Positions 8,203 through 17,631 of a stretch of DNA of 64,000 nt are shown in pieces (the stretch's first letter is position 1; every line of letters begins with the position of its first letter). The notes under the pieces are model-generated. The model saw nothing but the letters and a program-made list of their open reading frames with translations. It was not told the DNA's origin and made no database searches. The stretch is from Azotimanducus sp963663145 (GTDB lineage Bacteria; Pseudomonadota; Gammaproteobacteria; Pseudomonadales; Azotimanducaceae). Location of the stretch: positions 1,798,001-1,862,000 of the forward strand of contig OY760134.1 of the NCBI GenBank assembly GCA_963663145.1, in the 5' to 3' direction. A program made the translations under genes and the position numbers.

Positions 8203-9509
8203 TTGAGATTCTGGCGATAGAGATAGTCGTCCACCACCTTGTGCAGATGCCGCACACGGAGTTCCTGCTTGGATATCCAGAGTCCACGAAAACCTCGCGA
8301 GTTCATCCCCTTCTGCACCATGGGAAGATTTGACGCATCCTGATCAAGCACTTCTCCAAGCGATTCCTCACCATGCCTGAACTGCCGGTGGTCCGGCCGT
8401 TCGGGCACTGGCGTGCCTTCCGGCATGAGCATGTAATTTTGCAAATCCCAGAACATCTTGTTGGGGTCTGTTGGGTGTGGGCGCTGGCGGAAGACCATCA
8501 CGCTATTGGCGTGAATATTCATGGTGATGTTGGGAAAGATCAGGTAGTGATAGTCGTCCGAGAGCTGATCGTCATTGAGGTCGGAAAAATCGAAGCCGAG
8601 CGCCTTGTCGTTGTTGCGCAGGTGCTCCTGCACGGCGCGCCGCACGCCCAGACCGTCTCCCTCGTAGGTATCGGGGTCCAAGTACATCATGCGCATGTAC
8701 TCTTTCATCGGCCCGGAGATGCCCGTGCCGTCCTTCCAATGCGTACTGACGACCCCGAAGGGAATCAGATAGCGACTGTGCCGCTTGTAGCAATCGATCT
8801 GCACATCCAAGTCCTCGATATAGGTCATGAGTTGCGGATGGGTGCCGTTGACATGGTAGGTTTCGTTGAACGCATCGACCGAAGTTTTCCAGTTCACATC
8901 CCACTCGACGGTGACATCGTTGACCAGCGTCATGCGATCAAAGTGATAGGGGTCGAGATGCTCCGGAATCATATCCAGATAGTCCATCAAGGGCTCGGCA
9001 TCGGGATTCATGCTGAACCAAACCCAGCCGCCCCATGCTTCACAGGACAGTTTCACGATGGATAATTTATCGCAAGGCGCACCCTGCGCGAAGGTCTCGG
9101 CATCCGGCACGTTGATCAACTCGCCCCGCAGGTTGTATTCCCAAAGGTGGAATGAGCAGCGGAAGCTGTCCACATGCCCGCGCTTGCCGTAGGCAACTTG
9201 GTTGCCGCGATGAGAACAGACGTTGTAGAAGGCGTTGTATTGACCTCTCTCGTCCTTGCTGATCACAATGGATTCGCTGCCGATCTCTGTGACCACATAG
9301 TCGCCGGGATTCTTTAGATCACCTTCCCAAGCACCCATGAGCCACACCTTGGTCCACAGACGCTCCCATTCAAGCTGCTTGAATTCTCGCGAGGTGTAGC
9401 GTTCCTTGGGAATGAAGTCGTAGCCTAGATCGGGGTCCGGTTCCTTCTCGGCCGGCGTCTTACTGGTTGCTGGATCGGCGTAGCGCTGAACTTTGCGATA
9501 GACGGTCAT
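8190..9509 (-). CDS. Rieske aromatic-ring-hydroxylating oxygenase, alpha subunit
   Basis: A 439-residue catalytic subunit. The Rieske domain has C98-S-H100 and C118-S-F-H121. The C-terminal SRPBCC domain holds mononuclear-iron ligands in DAFNETYHVNGTH (His219, His224), with the bridging Asp212 region and NWKTSVDAFNE preceding. The frame is open far upstream, but homology begins at MTVYRKVQRY, so the start is the ATG at 9509. No beta subunit is adjacent, so it is probably an alpha-only oxygenase served by the overlapping ferredoxin. The substrate is unknown; related alpha subunits act on aromatics, terpenoids or sterols. Confidence 0.92.
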   Translation of the reverse strand: MTVYRKVQRYADPATSKTPAEKEPDPDLGYDFIPKERYTSREFKQLEWERLWTKVWLMGAWEGDLKNPGDYVVTEIGSESIVISKDERGQYNAFYNVCSHRGNQVAYGKRGHVDSFRCSFHLWEYNLRGELINVPDAETFAQGAPCDKLSIVKLSCEAWGGWVWFSMNPDAEPLMDYLDMIPEHLDPYHFDRMTLVNDVTVEWDVNWKTSVDAFNETYHVNGTHPQLMTYIEDLDVQIDCYKRHSRYLIPFGVVSTHWKDGTGISGPMKEYMRMMYLDPDTYEGDGLGVRRAVQEHLRNNDKALGFDFSDLNDDQLSDDYHYLIFPNITMNIHANSVMVFRQRPHPTDPNKMFWDLQNYMLMPEGTPVPERPDHRQFRHGEESLGEVLDQDASNLPMVQKGMNSRGFRGLWISKQELRVRHLHKVVDDYLYRQNLNWLS

Positions 9510-9622
9510 GGTGTATTGCCCCTCAAGATTTCCGGGTGTGTCGCAAGCCTTGCATACCCAAGCAGAGTATAGCTCGCACCAGGCAAGGTCTACTCTCGAA
9601 TTCGCAAGCGAAGCGCCAGCGT

Positions 9623-11053
9623 TCAACCCACTTGCTTCATCGCCCTCGACTCCCCTGCACCGATTTTGAGGAAATCCCACAGGAGCAACACGACACCCGC
9701 CGTCATGATGACGCCGAAGGTCATGCGCCATTGCATGGCTTGCACGAACCAGGGGCGAAGTTGGGCTTCGAAGTAGGCCTGCCAGGTTGAGCCTCCGACC
9801 GCGCGCTCGATGAATGCTTGTTCGTAGCCGGCGATCAGCAGGGCGATCGTCATGCCCACCATGCCCACATGCAAGAGCAGCATCGACCATTTCCAGCGCC
9901 AAGCACCCGAAGTCCCGCCCGACATCCAGACGTTTCCACGCAGCTTCTGAATGGCGAGGTAGATGAAGGCGACGATGATGGTCACATAGGCGCCGAAGAA
10001 CGCGAGATGTCCGTGCGAAGAAGCCCATTGGGTGCCGTGGGTGTACAGGTTGATCTGCGGCAGGGTCTGCATGAAGCCCCATACCCCTGCCCCGAAGAAA
10101 TTCCCGAACGCGTGCGCGATGAGCCAAGCGAGCGCAGGGTGATTGGATGAGCGGAAATCATGTTTGCCGGCGTCGTAGACGGCATGCACCACCATGGCCA
10201 CCAACGGCACCGGCTCGAGTGCGGAGAAGAAACCGCCGATCCCCAACCAATATTCGGGTGTGCCGATCCAAAAGTAATGGTGACCCAACCCGAGAATGCC
10301 CGAGCCGAACATGAGCGCCACTTCAATGTACAGCCAAGTGGTCACGATGCGCCTGCGCGCCCCAAGCGTCGCAATCAACCCCCAAGCCATGATGCAGCCG
10401 ACCAGCACCTCCCAAGTGGCCTCGACCCAGAGGTGTATCACCCACCACCACCAATACTGATCCACGGGCAGATTGGTGGTGTAGAACATGCCGGCGAGAT
10501 ACAAACCCGCGAGGGCCACCAGATCGAGCACCAAAACGCCGGAGATGCCGCTCCAGCGGCCTTTGGTGAAGGTCGCGAACACGTTGTAGAAGACCGCCAC
10601 CATACAGAGGACAATGCCGATATCCGCCCAGCGCGGCGCTTCGATATATTCGCGTCCCTCATTGATGAGCCATAGGCTCCAAGGCTCGCCGGGACCTCCC
10701 TGCACCACCAGATACACGATCACGACCACGGAAACCGCCGCGGTCAGCACCCAAAACACGAGATTGCCGAGCTTCACGCCCACCAAGGGGACTCCAGACT
10801 CATCCTCGACCAGCCAGTAGATGGATCCGATGAATCCGTAGAGCATCCACACCACCATGGCATTGATGTGCACCATGCGGTTGACATTAAAGTCAAGGAA
10901 TTCAAACAGAAAAGTCGGATCAATGAATTGCCAGGCCGCCAACAGACCAAACAGCATTTGCGCCATGAAGAGCACCATAGCCACGCTGAAGTACTTCACG
11001 GCTAGGCGCTGTCCCTCGGTGAGTTCGGCAAAGTTCAATGCTCCGAGCTTCAT
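9623..11053 (-). CDS. norB: Nitric oxide reductase subunit B (cNOR)
   Basis: A 476-residue, 12-segment haem-copper-superfamily protein that reduces 2 NO to N2O at the cytoplasmic membrane. All expected ligands are present: His62 and His349 for haem b, His347 for haem b3, His207, His258 and His259 for the non-haem iron, and the glutamates Glu211, Glu215 and Glu280 that set FeB coordination and the proton route. AAGGAG precedes the start at 11053, which overlaps the norC stop as TGATG, so the two subunits are translationally coupled. The motif spacing matches Pseudomonas NorB residue by residue, so activity is likely. Confidence 0.96.
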   Translation of the reverse strand: MKLGALNFAELTEGQRLAVKYFSVAMVLFMAQMLFGLLAAWQFIDPTFLFEFLDFNVNRMVHINAMVVWMLYGFIGSIYWLVEDESGVPLVGVKLGNLVFWVLTAAVSVVVIVYLVVQGGPGEPWSLWLINEGREYIEAPRWADIGIVLCMVAVFYNVFATFTKGRWSGISGVLVLDLVALAGLYLAGMFYTTNLPVDQYWWWWVIHLWVEATWEVLVGCIMAWGLIATLGARRRIVTTWLYIEVALMFGSGILGLGHHYFWIGTPEYWLGIGGFFSALEPVPLVAMVVHAVYDAGKHDFRSSNHPALAWLIAHAFGNFFGAGVWGFMQTLPQINLYTHGTQWASSHGHLAFFGAYVTIIVAFIYLAIQKLRGNVWMSGGTSGAWRWKWSMLLLHVGMVGMTIALLIAGYEQAFIERAVGGSTWQAYFEAQLRPWFVQAMQWRMTFGVIMTAGVVLLLWDFLKIGAGESRAMKQVG

Positions 11054-11688
11054 CACGAATCTCCTTGCGGCAGCGGCGTGAACCCTGACGGGAAACCATT
11101 GGTGTCTATGGCGGACATCCATTTCAGGTAGGCGATCACGCCGCGCACCTCTTCGTCGGTGAGATCGAGATTCGGCATTCGTCTATTCGAACCAAAGGTG
11201 CGCGCGTTGGATGCCGGATCTTTCAGGAACATGGTCATCAGAATTTCGCGCGCGGCCTCGTTGCCCCACAGGGGATCGAGCCAAGCCTTGGTCAAGTCGG
11301 GAGCATAATAGGCACCGTTGCCAAGAATAGTGTGACAATTCATGCAGTTTCGTGCCTGCACCGTGAGCTTGCCCAAGTCCACAAGTGCTCGCGCTTGTTC
11401 CTCGCTCAACACCTTCCCGAACAAGGGTACTTCGGGACCAATCACCGGCACCTGATAGTTGCGCTCTTCGTCAAACTCGTAGCCGATGCGGTAGTTGATC
11501 ACCGAATAGGCGGGCACACGTCCGGCATCGGCACCGGCGGCGATCACGCTCAAGGTGTGGAAGGTCAAGATCACCAGCACGAGCGCCATGAATGCGGTGA
11601 TGTACACCGCGCATTTTCGCCAGAAAGACTCGCTGGCCCACCACTCGGTGTCTTGTATGTTCGTGCTCGAACTGTGTTCGTCAGACAT
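11053..11688 (-). CDS. norC: Nitric oxide reductase subunit C (cytochrome c)
   Basis: A 211-residue membrane-anchored cytochrome c with one N-terminal helix (about 27-51) and a haem c site CMNCH at 115-119; Met171 in NRRMPNLDL is the likely sixth ligand. It passes electrons from periplasmic donors to NorB. It is longer than the roughly 146-residue canonical NorC because of a segment between the anchor and the haem site (about 52-110). I take the ATG at 11688 (MSDEHSS), which overlaps the 3' end of the small membrane gene upstream by eight bases. Confidence 0.94.
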   Translation of the reverse strand: MSDEHSSSTNIQDTEWWASESFWRKCAVYITAFMALVLVILTFHTLSVIAAGADAGRVPAYSVINYRIGYEFDEERNYQVPVIGPEVPLFGKVLSEEQARALVDLGKLTVQARNCMNCHTILGNGAYYAPDLTKAWLDPLWGNEAAREILMTMFLKDPASNARTFGSNRRMPNLDLTDEEVRGVIAYLKWMSAIDTNGFPSGFTPLPQGDS

Positions 11689-12001
11689 GGGAACTGCTTT
11701 GCTCCGATGGGGCATCCGCAAGATCGGTGTGAACGGCCACCGACAAGCGCCAAATGAACCGCGGGGCCACGAAGTAGCCGACGAGCAGCGCACAGGTGAG
11801 TCCAAGCCACCATTCGCTCAGTTCGAGTACGAGTGTCAGTGCCACAACCGCGAGGGCAAGCCCCAGATAGCAGGCGATGGAAATCATAATCAGCGTCCGC
11901 GAGTCGCGCAACCTGCCGAGTGCGTGGAAGAGCGCGTATCCGGCACCTAGCATCACGACGCTTCCGCCGAGCAGAGTCGCCCACAGAAGTGTCTGAATCA
12001 T
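11681..12001 (-). CDS. Small three-helix membrane protein leading the nor operon
   Basis: A 106-residue protein with three predicted hydrophobic segments (about 3-24, 36-58 and 63-80) and a hydrophilic, serine-rich tail. I do not recognise a named family. It begins at the ATG at 12001, or possibly 12016, and its end overlaps norC by eight bases, so it is expressed with the reductase. Small membrane proteins sit next to norCB in several bacteria and are thought to help assembly, but that role is an inference here. No NorQ, NorD or NorE-type gene is found in the window. Confidence 0.7.
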   Translation of the reverse strand: MIQTLLWATLLGGSVVMLGAGYALFHALGRLRDSRTLIMISIACYLGLALAVVALTLVLELSEWWLGLTCALLVGYFVAPRFIWRLSVAVHTDLADAPSEQSSSHV

Positions 12002-12212
12002 GCCCGGGTCTCTCATTGTTCTCGCTTGAGGACGCTTGCGGGGCAATATACGACGAGTGGTATTTCGAGGTAAACAAAATTGGGAGAAAAAAACCCCCTG
12101 AAGGAGGGAATTCTTCGTCTCTATTGTTTGAAAAATTGTCATGTTGTGGTCTCGCAAACCGATCTTGCCGACCCTATGATGCGCGTCGTTTTTCTTGTGG
12201 GCACCTACGGCA

Positions 12213-13490
12213 ATGAGCAGCAAGCGTCCGAGAATGCACGCGCTGCTGTTGGGCGTGGGTTTGATTACTGTCTGCGGCGGTATGCAGGGTACGCTGCTCG
12301 GGCTGCGGGGTTTTCTTGAAGGATTTTCGCCTGCGAGCATTGGCTTCATCATGTCCGGCTACTATGTCGGATTCCTGCTCGGTGCGTGGACTGTTCCGAG
12401 ATCGGTGCGGCTAGTCGGGCACATTCGCGTGTTCGCCGCGCTCGGCTCCTTCGCTTCAATCACAATACTGCTTCACGCCGCGCTGGTGGACCCGCTCTGG
12501 TGGGTGCTGCTGAGAATACTCTCCGGATTCTGCTTCTCCGGGCTCTTTCTAGTCGCCGAAAGCTGGATGAACTCGGTGACAACGAATGATCAACGCGGTC
12601 ATGCGCTGTCGATCTACATGTTTACCGTCTCCATCGGCTTTATCGGTGGCCAATTCGCTGTCAATCTCTGGCCCGCCGAAGGGTTCGAGCCGTTCATTCT
12701 CGCCTCAGTCATCATCTCCGCCGCCATCATTCCGCTGCTCTTAAGCCCAATGGCCGGCCCGAGAATCGAGGTCACCCGTCGCATTCGCCTGCAACGCTTT
12801 CTGCGGGCATCCCCGCTCGGATTCTTGACCGTGCTCCTGCAGGGTATGGCGTTCGGCGCGCTCATGTGGCTCACCGCCATCTTCGGCAGGGAGTTGGGCT
12901 ACTCGGCCGCGAAGAGTTCCATGCTCGTCGGCGCGCTGATGCTCGGCGGACTGCTCGCTTACGTACCCGTCGGCAGGGTCTCGGATGTGCGCGACCGACG
13001 CCATGTGCTGATCGGGCTTGCCCTGACGACCATGGGATCATGTGTGCTGGTGCCAATCATCGCCATGACCGAGGTCTTGTGGTTGCTGGCTTTGGCCATT
13101 CTTTGCGTCGGCGGGGCCGTGCAACCCATGTATGCGGTGGCGATTTCATTCATCAACGACGACCAGTCTTCTCCCGAGCGAGTACTCTCGGCAAGTAGTG
13201 CGATCATCTTGGTGAGTGGTGTCGGCGGTCTGCTCGGCCCCTTCCTGAGTTCCTTAAGCATGACCCTTCTCGGGCCGGGGAGCCTCTATTACTTCGTCGC
13301 GCTCTTGGGACTCTGCTTGTTGTGCTTCACCCTCGTACGCATGCGGTCCAGCCCGGAAACCAGCATCGAGCGACAATCCACCATCGCCCAAGTTGCGATG
13401 CAGACCTCACAAGTCTCGATCGCCAACGCCATGGATGAGGCAGAGCAGGCAGATACCCGCGAACCCATAGGCGAGCCTAGCGCCGGCTAA
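12213..13490 (+). CDS. MFS transporter (YcaD-like)
   Basis: A 425-residue major facilitator with 12 hydrophobic segments. It opens with GVGLITVCGGMQGTLLGLRG and has MSGYYVGFLLGAW and VAESWMNSVTTNDQRGHALSIYM, features of the YcaD/UMF-type group. A hydrophilic tail of about 40 residues follows the last helix. I chose the ATG at 12213; the frame also allows 12195. It is divergent from the nor operon and 73 bases upstream of the lipid-modification operon on the same strand. The substrate is unknown. Confidence 0.88.
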   Translation: MSSKRPRMHALLLGVGLITVCGGMQGTLLGLRGFLEGFSPASIGFIMSGYYVGFLLGAWTVPRSVRLVGHIRVFAALGSFASITILLHAALVDPLWWVLLRILSGFCFSGLFLVAESWMNSVTTNDQRGHALSIYMFTVSIGFIGGQFAVNLWPAEGFEPFILASVIISAAIIPLLLSPMAGPRIEVTRRIRLQRFLRASPLGFLTVLLQGMAFGALMWLTAIFGRELGYSAAKSSMLVGALMLGGLLAYVPVGRVSDVRDRRHVLIGLALTTMGSCVLVPIIAMTEVLWLLALAILCVGGAVQPMYAVAISFINDDQSSPERVLSASSAIILVSGVGGLLGPFLSSLSMTLLGPGSLYYFVALLGLCLLCFTLVRMRSSPETSIERQSTIAQVAMQTSQVSIANAMDEAEQADTREPIGEPSAG

Positions 13491-13563
13491 CTCAAGCCTT
13501 GCTCACGCCATCTTCACGCGCCGAGGTTGACACTATCTGGTCGTGTTTACCAAAGAGCCGTAT

Positions 13564-14457
13564 ATGTCTCGGCAAAACGGACGAGACCTAAGCCAAGAGG
13601 TCAGCCTCTCGGCGCCAGAAGCAACGATCGCCTGGCTTCGTATCCTGCCCTACGTCGGGCTGCACCTCGCCTGCTTTGCGGTGATCTGGGTTGGCGTGAG
13701 TTGGCCTGCGCTCATTATTGCCTTGCTCTCCTACCTGCTGCGTGCCTTCGCGATCAGCGCCTTTTACCATCGAGGATTCTCGCACCGGGCGTTTTCCGCC
13801 GGTCGGGGCACACAGATGCTGTTCGCGGTACTCGGCGCAGCGGCAACGCAGCGCGGGCCGCTCTGGTGGGCGGCGCACCACAGGCGCCATCACCGGCACG
13901 CAGACACCACTCAGGATCCTCACTCCTCACCGAGAGGCTTCTGGTGGTCGCACATGGCCTGGTTTCTGACCGAAGAAAACTATCGCACACCCTTGCACAT
14001 CGTGAGGGATCTCGCCAAGTTTTCGGAGCTGCGCTGGTTGGACCGCTATGATCTCGCCATACCCGTCGGCTTCGCCTGCAGCATGTACCTGCTCGGCGAA
14101 TTCCTGCACCTCTTCCTGCCCCAAACCAATGGATGGCAGATCTTGGTGTGGGGATATTTCGTATCGACCGTGGCGCTCATGCACGTCACCTTTCTCGTCA
14201 ATTCAATTTCCCACAGGTTCGGCGAGCGCCCCTTCGAGACCAAGGACCGGAGCCGCAACCTCCCATGGCTCGCCGTGATCAGCATGGGTGAGGGTTGGCA
14301 CAACAATCATCACAGGTACGCCAGCGCCGCGCGGCTCGGCTTCTTCCCCGGGCAACTCGACCTCGGCTATCTGGGACTTCGATTACTGGAGCGCTGCGGT
14401 CTCGTGAAGGACCTCAAACTCCCGCCACACGAGGTTCTGCAAGAGGGGCAACCATGA
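13564..14457 (+). CDS. Membrane acyl-CoA/acyl-lipid desaturase
   Basis: A 297-residue integral membrane desaturase with the three di-iron histidine boxes: FYHRGFSHRAF (about 68-78), AHHRRHHRHAD (about 102-112) and EGWHNNHHRYA (about 242-252). This order is that of delta-9 acyl-CoA desaturases, which introduce a cis double bond using O2. I chose the ATG at 13564 with AAAGAG upstream over a GTG at 13543. The stop overlaps the next gene as ATGA. Placed ahead of two methyltransferases that act on unsaturated chains, it may supply their substrate. Confidence 0.92.
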   Translation: MSRQNGRDLSQEVSLSAPEATIAWLRILPYVGLHLACFAVIWVGVSWPALIIALLSYLLRAFAISAFYHRGFSHRAFSAGRGTQMLFAVLGAAATQRGPLWWAAHHRRHHRHADTTQDPHSSPRGFWWSHMAWFLTEENYRTPLHIVRDLAKFSELRWLDRYDLAIPVGFACSMYLLGEFLHLFLPQTNGWQILVWGYFVSTVALMHVTFLVNSISHRFGERPFETKDRSRNLPWLAVISMGEGWHNNHHRYASAARLGFFPGQLDLGYLGLRLLERCGLVKDLKLPPHEVLQEGQP

Positions 14458-15686
14458 AGCTGGCGGTGGTCGGCGGCGGCATTGCCGGCATGGCGGCAGC
14501 ACATCACGCACAGACCTACGCGGAAGTCACCCTATTTGAAGCGAACACGAGCCTTGGCGGCCATAGCGACACCCACCATCTACTGGTCGACGGGCACAGT
14601 TTCGCCGTTGATTCGGGCTTTATCGTCTTTAACGAAGAGAACTACCCGCTGTTCGCGGCGTGGCTGAATTCACTCGGAGTCAGCTCGATTCCCACCAGCA
14701 TGTCCTTCGGCGTTAGTACGAAAGACGGTGTGGAATACGGTACCACCGGCGCCAAGGCCATCTTTTGCCAGCCGCGAAATCTCTTAAGCCCGCGCTTTCT
14801 GTCCATGCTGAGAGAGATACATCGATTTTATCGGCAGGCTGACCGCATAGACCCCGATGATCCGCGCAAGGTCTCGGAGTTCATCGCCAACGAGGGATAC
14901 AAGCCGGCGTTTGCCGAACTGCACTTGATTCCCATGTGCGCCGCCATCTGGTCCGCCGCGAGGGATTCCGTAGAACAGATGCCGATCGGCCAAGTCGCAA
15001 ACTTCTTCGTCAACCACGGCCTCACACGCCTCAAAGATCGTCCGCAGTGGCGCGTCGTCGAAGGCGGCTCCGCCAGCTACATTGAGGCCTTTGAGCGCAC
15101 ATTCAAGGGCCGCATCATGACGGCTTCTCCTGTGCGAAAAGTCACGCGCGATCATCTTGCAGTGACCATTGCCACCGACCAAGATGCCGAGCAATTCGAC
15201 GGTGTCATCTTTGCTTGCCATAGCGACGACGCCTTGGCCTCACTCGACGCGACGGCGACCGAACGCGAGATCCTCGCGGCATTAACCTTCTCCGACAGCC
15301 GCGCGGTACTGCATTCCGACGCCTCGGTCATGCCGCGCGCCGAGCGCGCATGGTCGAGTTGGAATGTCTACAGAACCGAGCACGGCGAATTCGAATTCAG
15401 CTATGGTATGAATCGGCTGCAACAAATTCCCGCCCCGCCGAGCTTCTTCGTCACCTTGAATCCAAAGCGACCCCTGACCAATATCTGGGTGGAGCGCCAC
15501 TATCGCCATCCGGTGTTCAGTCCTGAGGCGGCGCGCGCACGGCGAAGGCGCCTTGAGATCAGCGGAAAGAACCGAACTTCATTCTGCGGCGCCTATTGGG
15601 GCTGGGGCTTTCACGAAGATGGTTTTCGAAGCGGCGTGCAGGCCGCGCAAGAGATCAGGCAGAGCGCGGGATGCAAGGCAATTTGA
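14454..15686 (+). CDS. FAD-dependent amine-oxidase-like oxidoreductase
   Basis: A 410-residue flavoprotein. The dinucleotide motif VVGGGIAG is at about 5-12, followed by LFEANTSLGGHSDTH and the family-specific DSGFIVFNEENYPLF. The C-terminal GWGFHEDGFRSGVQAA is the second FAD-contacting segment. This subgroup is regularly found with DUF1365 and cyclopropane-synthase-like genes, and members of such clusters have been linked to furan fatty acid formation in Rhodobacter. A desaturation or oxidation of a methylated acyl chain is a reasonable guess, not shown by the sequence. The start overlaps the desaturase stop by four bases. Confidence 0.9.
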   Translation: MKLAVVGGGIAGMAAAHHAQTYAEVTLFEANTSLGGHSDTHHLLVDGHSFAVDSGFIVFNEENYPLFAAWLNSLGVSSIPTSMSFGVSTKDGVEYGTTGAKAIFCQPRNLLSPRFLSMLREIHRFYRQADRIDPDDPRKVSEFIANEGYKPAFAELHLIPMCAAIWSAARDSVEQMPIGQVANFFVNHGLTRLKDRPQWRVVEGGSASYIEAFERTFKGRIMTASPVRKVTRDHLAVTIATDQDAEQFDGVIFACHSDDALASLDATATEREILAALTFSDSRAVLHSDASVMPRAERAWSSWNVYRTEHGEFEFSYGMNRLQQIPAPPSFFVTLNPKRPLTNIWVERHYRHPVFSPEAARARRRRLEISGKNRTSFCGAYWGWGFHEDGFRSGVQAAQEIRQSAGCKAI

Positions 15687-16381
15687 TTGGCCGCGGACGG
15701 GTCATCCATAGCCGCCGTGCGCCGACGGAACATCGCTTCGAATATCCCGTATGGATGGTCTACACGCGACTGCATCCGGACCCCGTCGGCCTTGGCGGAA
15801 TCCCGTCCATCCTAGCTTCCATCAAACACCTTCCAGAGGCGCCGCTGCTCATCGAACGGCTCAAGGGTCTCGACATCCCGCCACGAGATATTGAAATATA
15901 CGCCCTCACCCAGCCCGCCGCGTTCGGATACGCCTTTAACCCTGTCAGCTTCTACTTTTGCTTTGTTCAGGGTGATCTTGTGGCACTGCTGCTTGAAGTC
16001 ACCAACACGCCCTGGGGCGAAGCGCATTGGTACGCTCTGCCCGCAGAGCGCCAAGCGGACAAACTAGGGCGCTTTCACTTCGAATTCGACAAGGCCTTGC
16101 ATGTTTCGCCCTTTCTGCCCATGGATGGCAGCTACACGCTCGCCCTTGAATTGGACGAACACCAGATTCGCATCGGCATGACCTTTGATGCGCAACCCTC
16201 GGAACTCCTCGCCAATCTGACCCTACGCATGCAGGCGTTGCGCCCGGGATTGCTAGTGCGAGCGGCATTGCGCCACCCGGCGCAGAATCTGTGTACCCAA
16301 GCGCGTATTCACTATCAGGCCGCAAGGCTTTGGCTGAAGCGAACGCCCTTTCATGCGCATCCCGGGAACTCAGCGGAATGA
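15671..16381 (+). CDS. DUF1365 family protein
   Basis: A 236-residue DUF1365 protein. It has the N-terminal RVIHSRRAPTEHRFEYPVWM, the signature FNPVSFYFCF near residue 95-104, and VTNTPWGEAHWYAL. The family has no assigned reaction but almost always lies between the FAD oxidoreductase and a cyclopropane-synthase-like methyltransferase, as here. It overlaps the upstream gene by 16 bases and the downstream one by four (ATGA), so the three are probably made in fixed proportion. Confidence 0.92.
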   Translation: MQGNLIGRGRVIHSRRAPTEHRFEYPVWMVYTRLHPDPVGLGGIPSILASIKHLPEAPLLIERLKGLDIPPRDIEIYALTQPAAFGYAFNPVSFYFCFVQGDLVALLLEVTNTPWGEAHWYALPAERQADKLGRFHFEFDKALHVSPFLPMDGSYTLALELDEHQIRIGMTFDAQPSELLANLTLRMQALRPGLLVRAALRHPAQNLCTQARIHYQAARLWLKRTPFHAHPGNSAE

Positions 16382-17631
16382 GGCAAGACAAAGAAAGCAA
16401 AGACTTCTTCCAAAGGGAGAGCAAGTCGCTCGCGCAAGGCTTTCTGGAGCGCCGCGTGCGCACGGCGCTGGCGACATTGCGAGGTGGAACGCTCGAGGTG
16501 ACTGGTCGTGAACAAACGATCAACTACGGCCAAGGAGCGCCTCGGATTCGTCTACAGGTGCATGATCCGAACTTCTTCCGCCATATCGTCTTCGGCGGTT
16601 CCGCTGGTGCCGGCGATACCTATATCAAGGGTAGTTGGGACTGTGATGACCTCGTCGGGCTTGTGCGCCTCATGTCCCGGAATCGCAGCCTCATAGGATC
16701 GTTCGAATCACCCTTGAGCGTGCCCTTGGCGCTCGCTGATCGGCTTCGCTATCGACGCCAGCGAAACGACCGCAAAGGCAGTCGCAAGAACATCTCCAGC
16801 CACTACGACCTCAGCAACGAGTTCTTCGAACTGTTTCTCGATTCGCGCATGATGTACTCGTCCGCCGTGTTCGAGACGGGCGACGACTCGCTTGAGAACG
16901 CGAGTGAACGCAAGATCCGACGCATCTGTCAGAAGCTGGACCTCGGCGCGAACGATCACCTGCTTGAGATCGGCACCGGCTGGGGTGGACTTGCCATCTT
17001 CGCCGCTCAAGAATTCGGCTGTCGCGTGACGACCGCGACCATCTCCAAGGCCCAGTATGAATATGCCACGGCAAGAGTTGCATCCCTCGGGCTCGAATCA
17101 AAAATAGAAGTGCTGCTGAGTGACTATCGCGACCTTGAAGGTCAATTCGACAAGCTCGTGGCCGTGGAGATGGTCGAAGCGGTAGGCGCCGAGTATCTGC
17201 AAGGCTTCTTCGAGAAATGCGCGAGCCTGCTCTCCCCCGAGGGGCTGATAATGATGCAGGCAATCGTGATACGCGACAGTTACTACCTGCAGGCCCTCAA
17301 GCGGGTTGATTTCATCAAGAAGCACATCTTTCCCGGCGGCTTCATCCCCTCGGTTTCGCTATTGACCACCACCGCCGCCGAAGCAGACCTGAGCCTCGTC
17401 AGTCTTGAGGACTTCGCCAAGGACTATGCACTCACGCTCAAGGCCTGGCGGGCAAGCTTCGAAGTTCAACTCGACCGGGTTCGCGCGCTCGGCTTTGATG
17501 AAGCCTTTATCCGCATGTGGCGCTACTATCTGTGCTATTGCGAGGGCGGATTCCTGGAGCGCGACATCAGCGATGTGCAGATGGTGTTTTCCATGCGCGA
17601 TTGGAAGGGAGCGACATGGCGAGCGCATTGA
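16378..17631 (+). CDS. Cyclopropane-fatty-acyl-phospholipid synthase family protein (first copy)
   Basis: A 417-residue protein matching CFA synthases along its length. It has an N-terminal lipid-binding domain, the ISSHYDLSNEFF block at about 139-150, SAM-binding LLEIGTGWGG at 195-204, and the C-terminal YYLCYCEGGF at 383-392 that lies in the active site of true CFA synthases. The expected activity is SAM-dependent methylene or methyl transfer to cis double bonds of membrane phospholipids. Start and stop overlap both neighbours. It could be a cyclopropane synthase or a fatty acid methylase, and sequence alone does not separate these. Confidence 0.93.
   Translation: MRQDKESKDFFQRESKSLAQGFLERRVRTALATLRGGTLEVTGREQTINYGQGAPRIRLQVHDPNFFRHIVFGGSAGAGDTYIKGSWDCDDLVGLVRLMSRNRSLIGSFESPLSVPLALADRLRYRRQRNDRKGSRKNISSHYDLSNEFFELFLDSRMMYSSAVFETGDDSLENASERKIRRICQKLDLGANDHLLEIGTGWGGLAIFAAQEFGCRVTTATISKAQYEYATARVASLGLESKIEVLLSDYRDLEGQFDKLVAVEMVEAVGAEYLQGFFEKCASLLSPEGLIMMQAIVIRDSYYLQALKRVDFIKKHIFPGGFIPSVSLLTTTAAEADLSLVSLEDFAKDYALTLKAWRASFEVQLDRVRALGFDEAFIRMWRYYLCYCEGGFLERDISDVQMVFSMRDWKGATWRAH

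Noticed and set aside
9510..10127. N-terminal extension of the Rieske oxygenase frame upstream of 9509
   Set aside because: The sequence beyond the Met at 9509 is the other strand-frame shadow of norB and carries arginine- and histidine-rich low-complexity residues. Family homology begins at MTVYRKVQRY.
12016..12213. FNR/Dnr-type box in the nor/MFS divergent region
   Set aside because: I looked for TTGAT-N4-ATCAA and found only poor partial matches, so no NO-responsive site is claimed.
13527..13555. Sigma70 promoter for the desaturase gene, TTGACA at 13527
   Set aside because: No acceptable -10 sequence occurs at 16-18 bases downstream.
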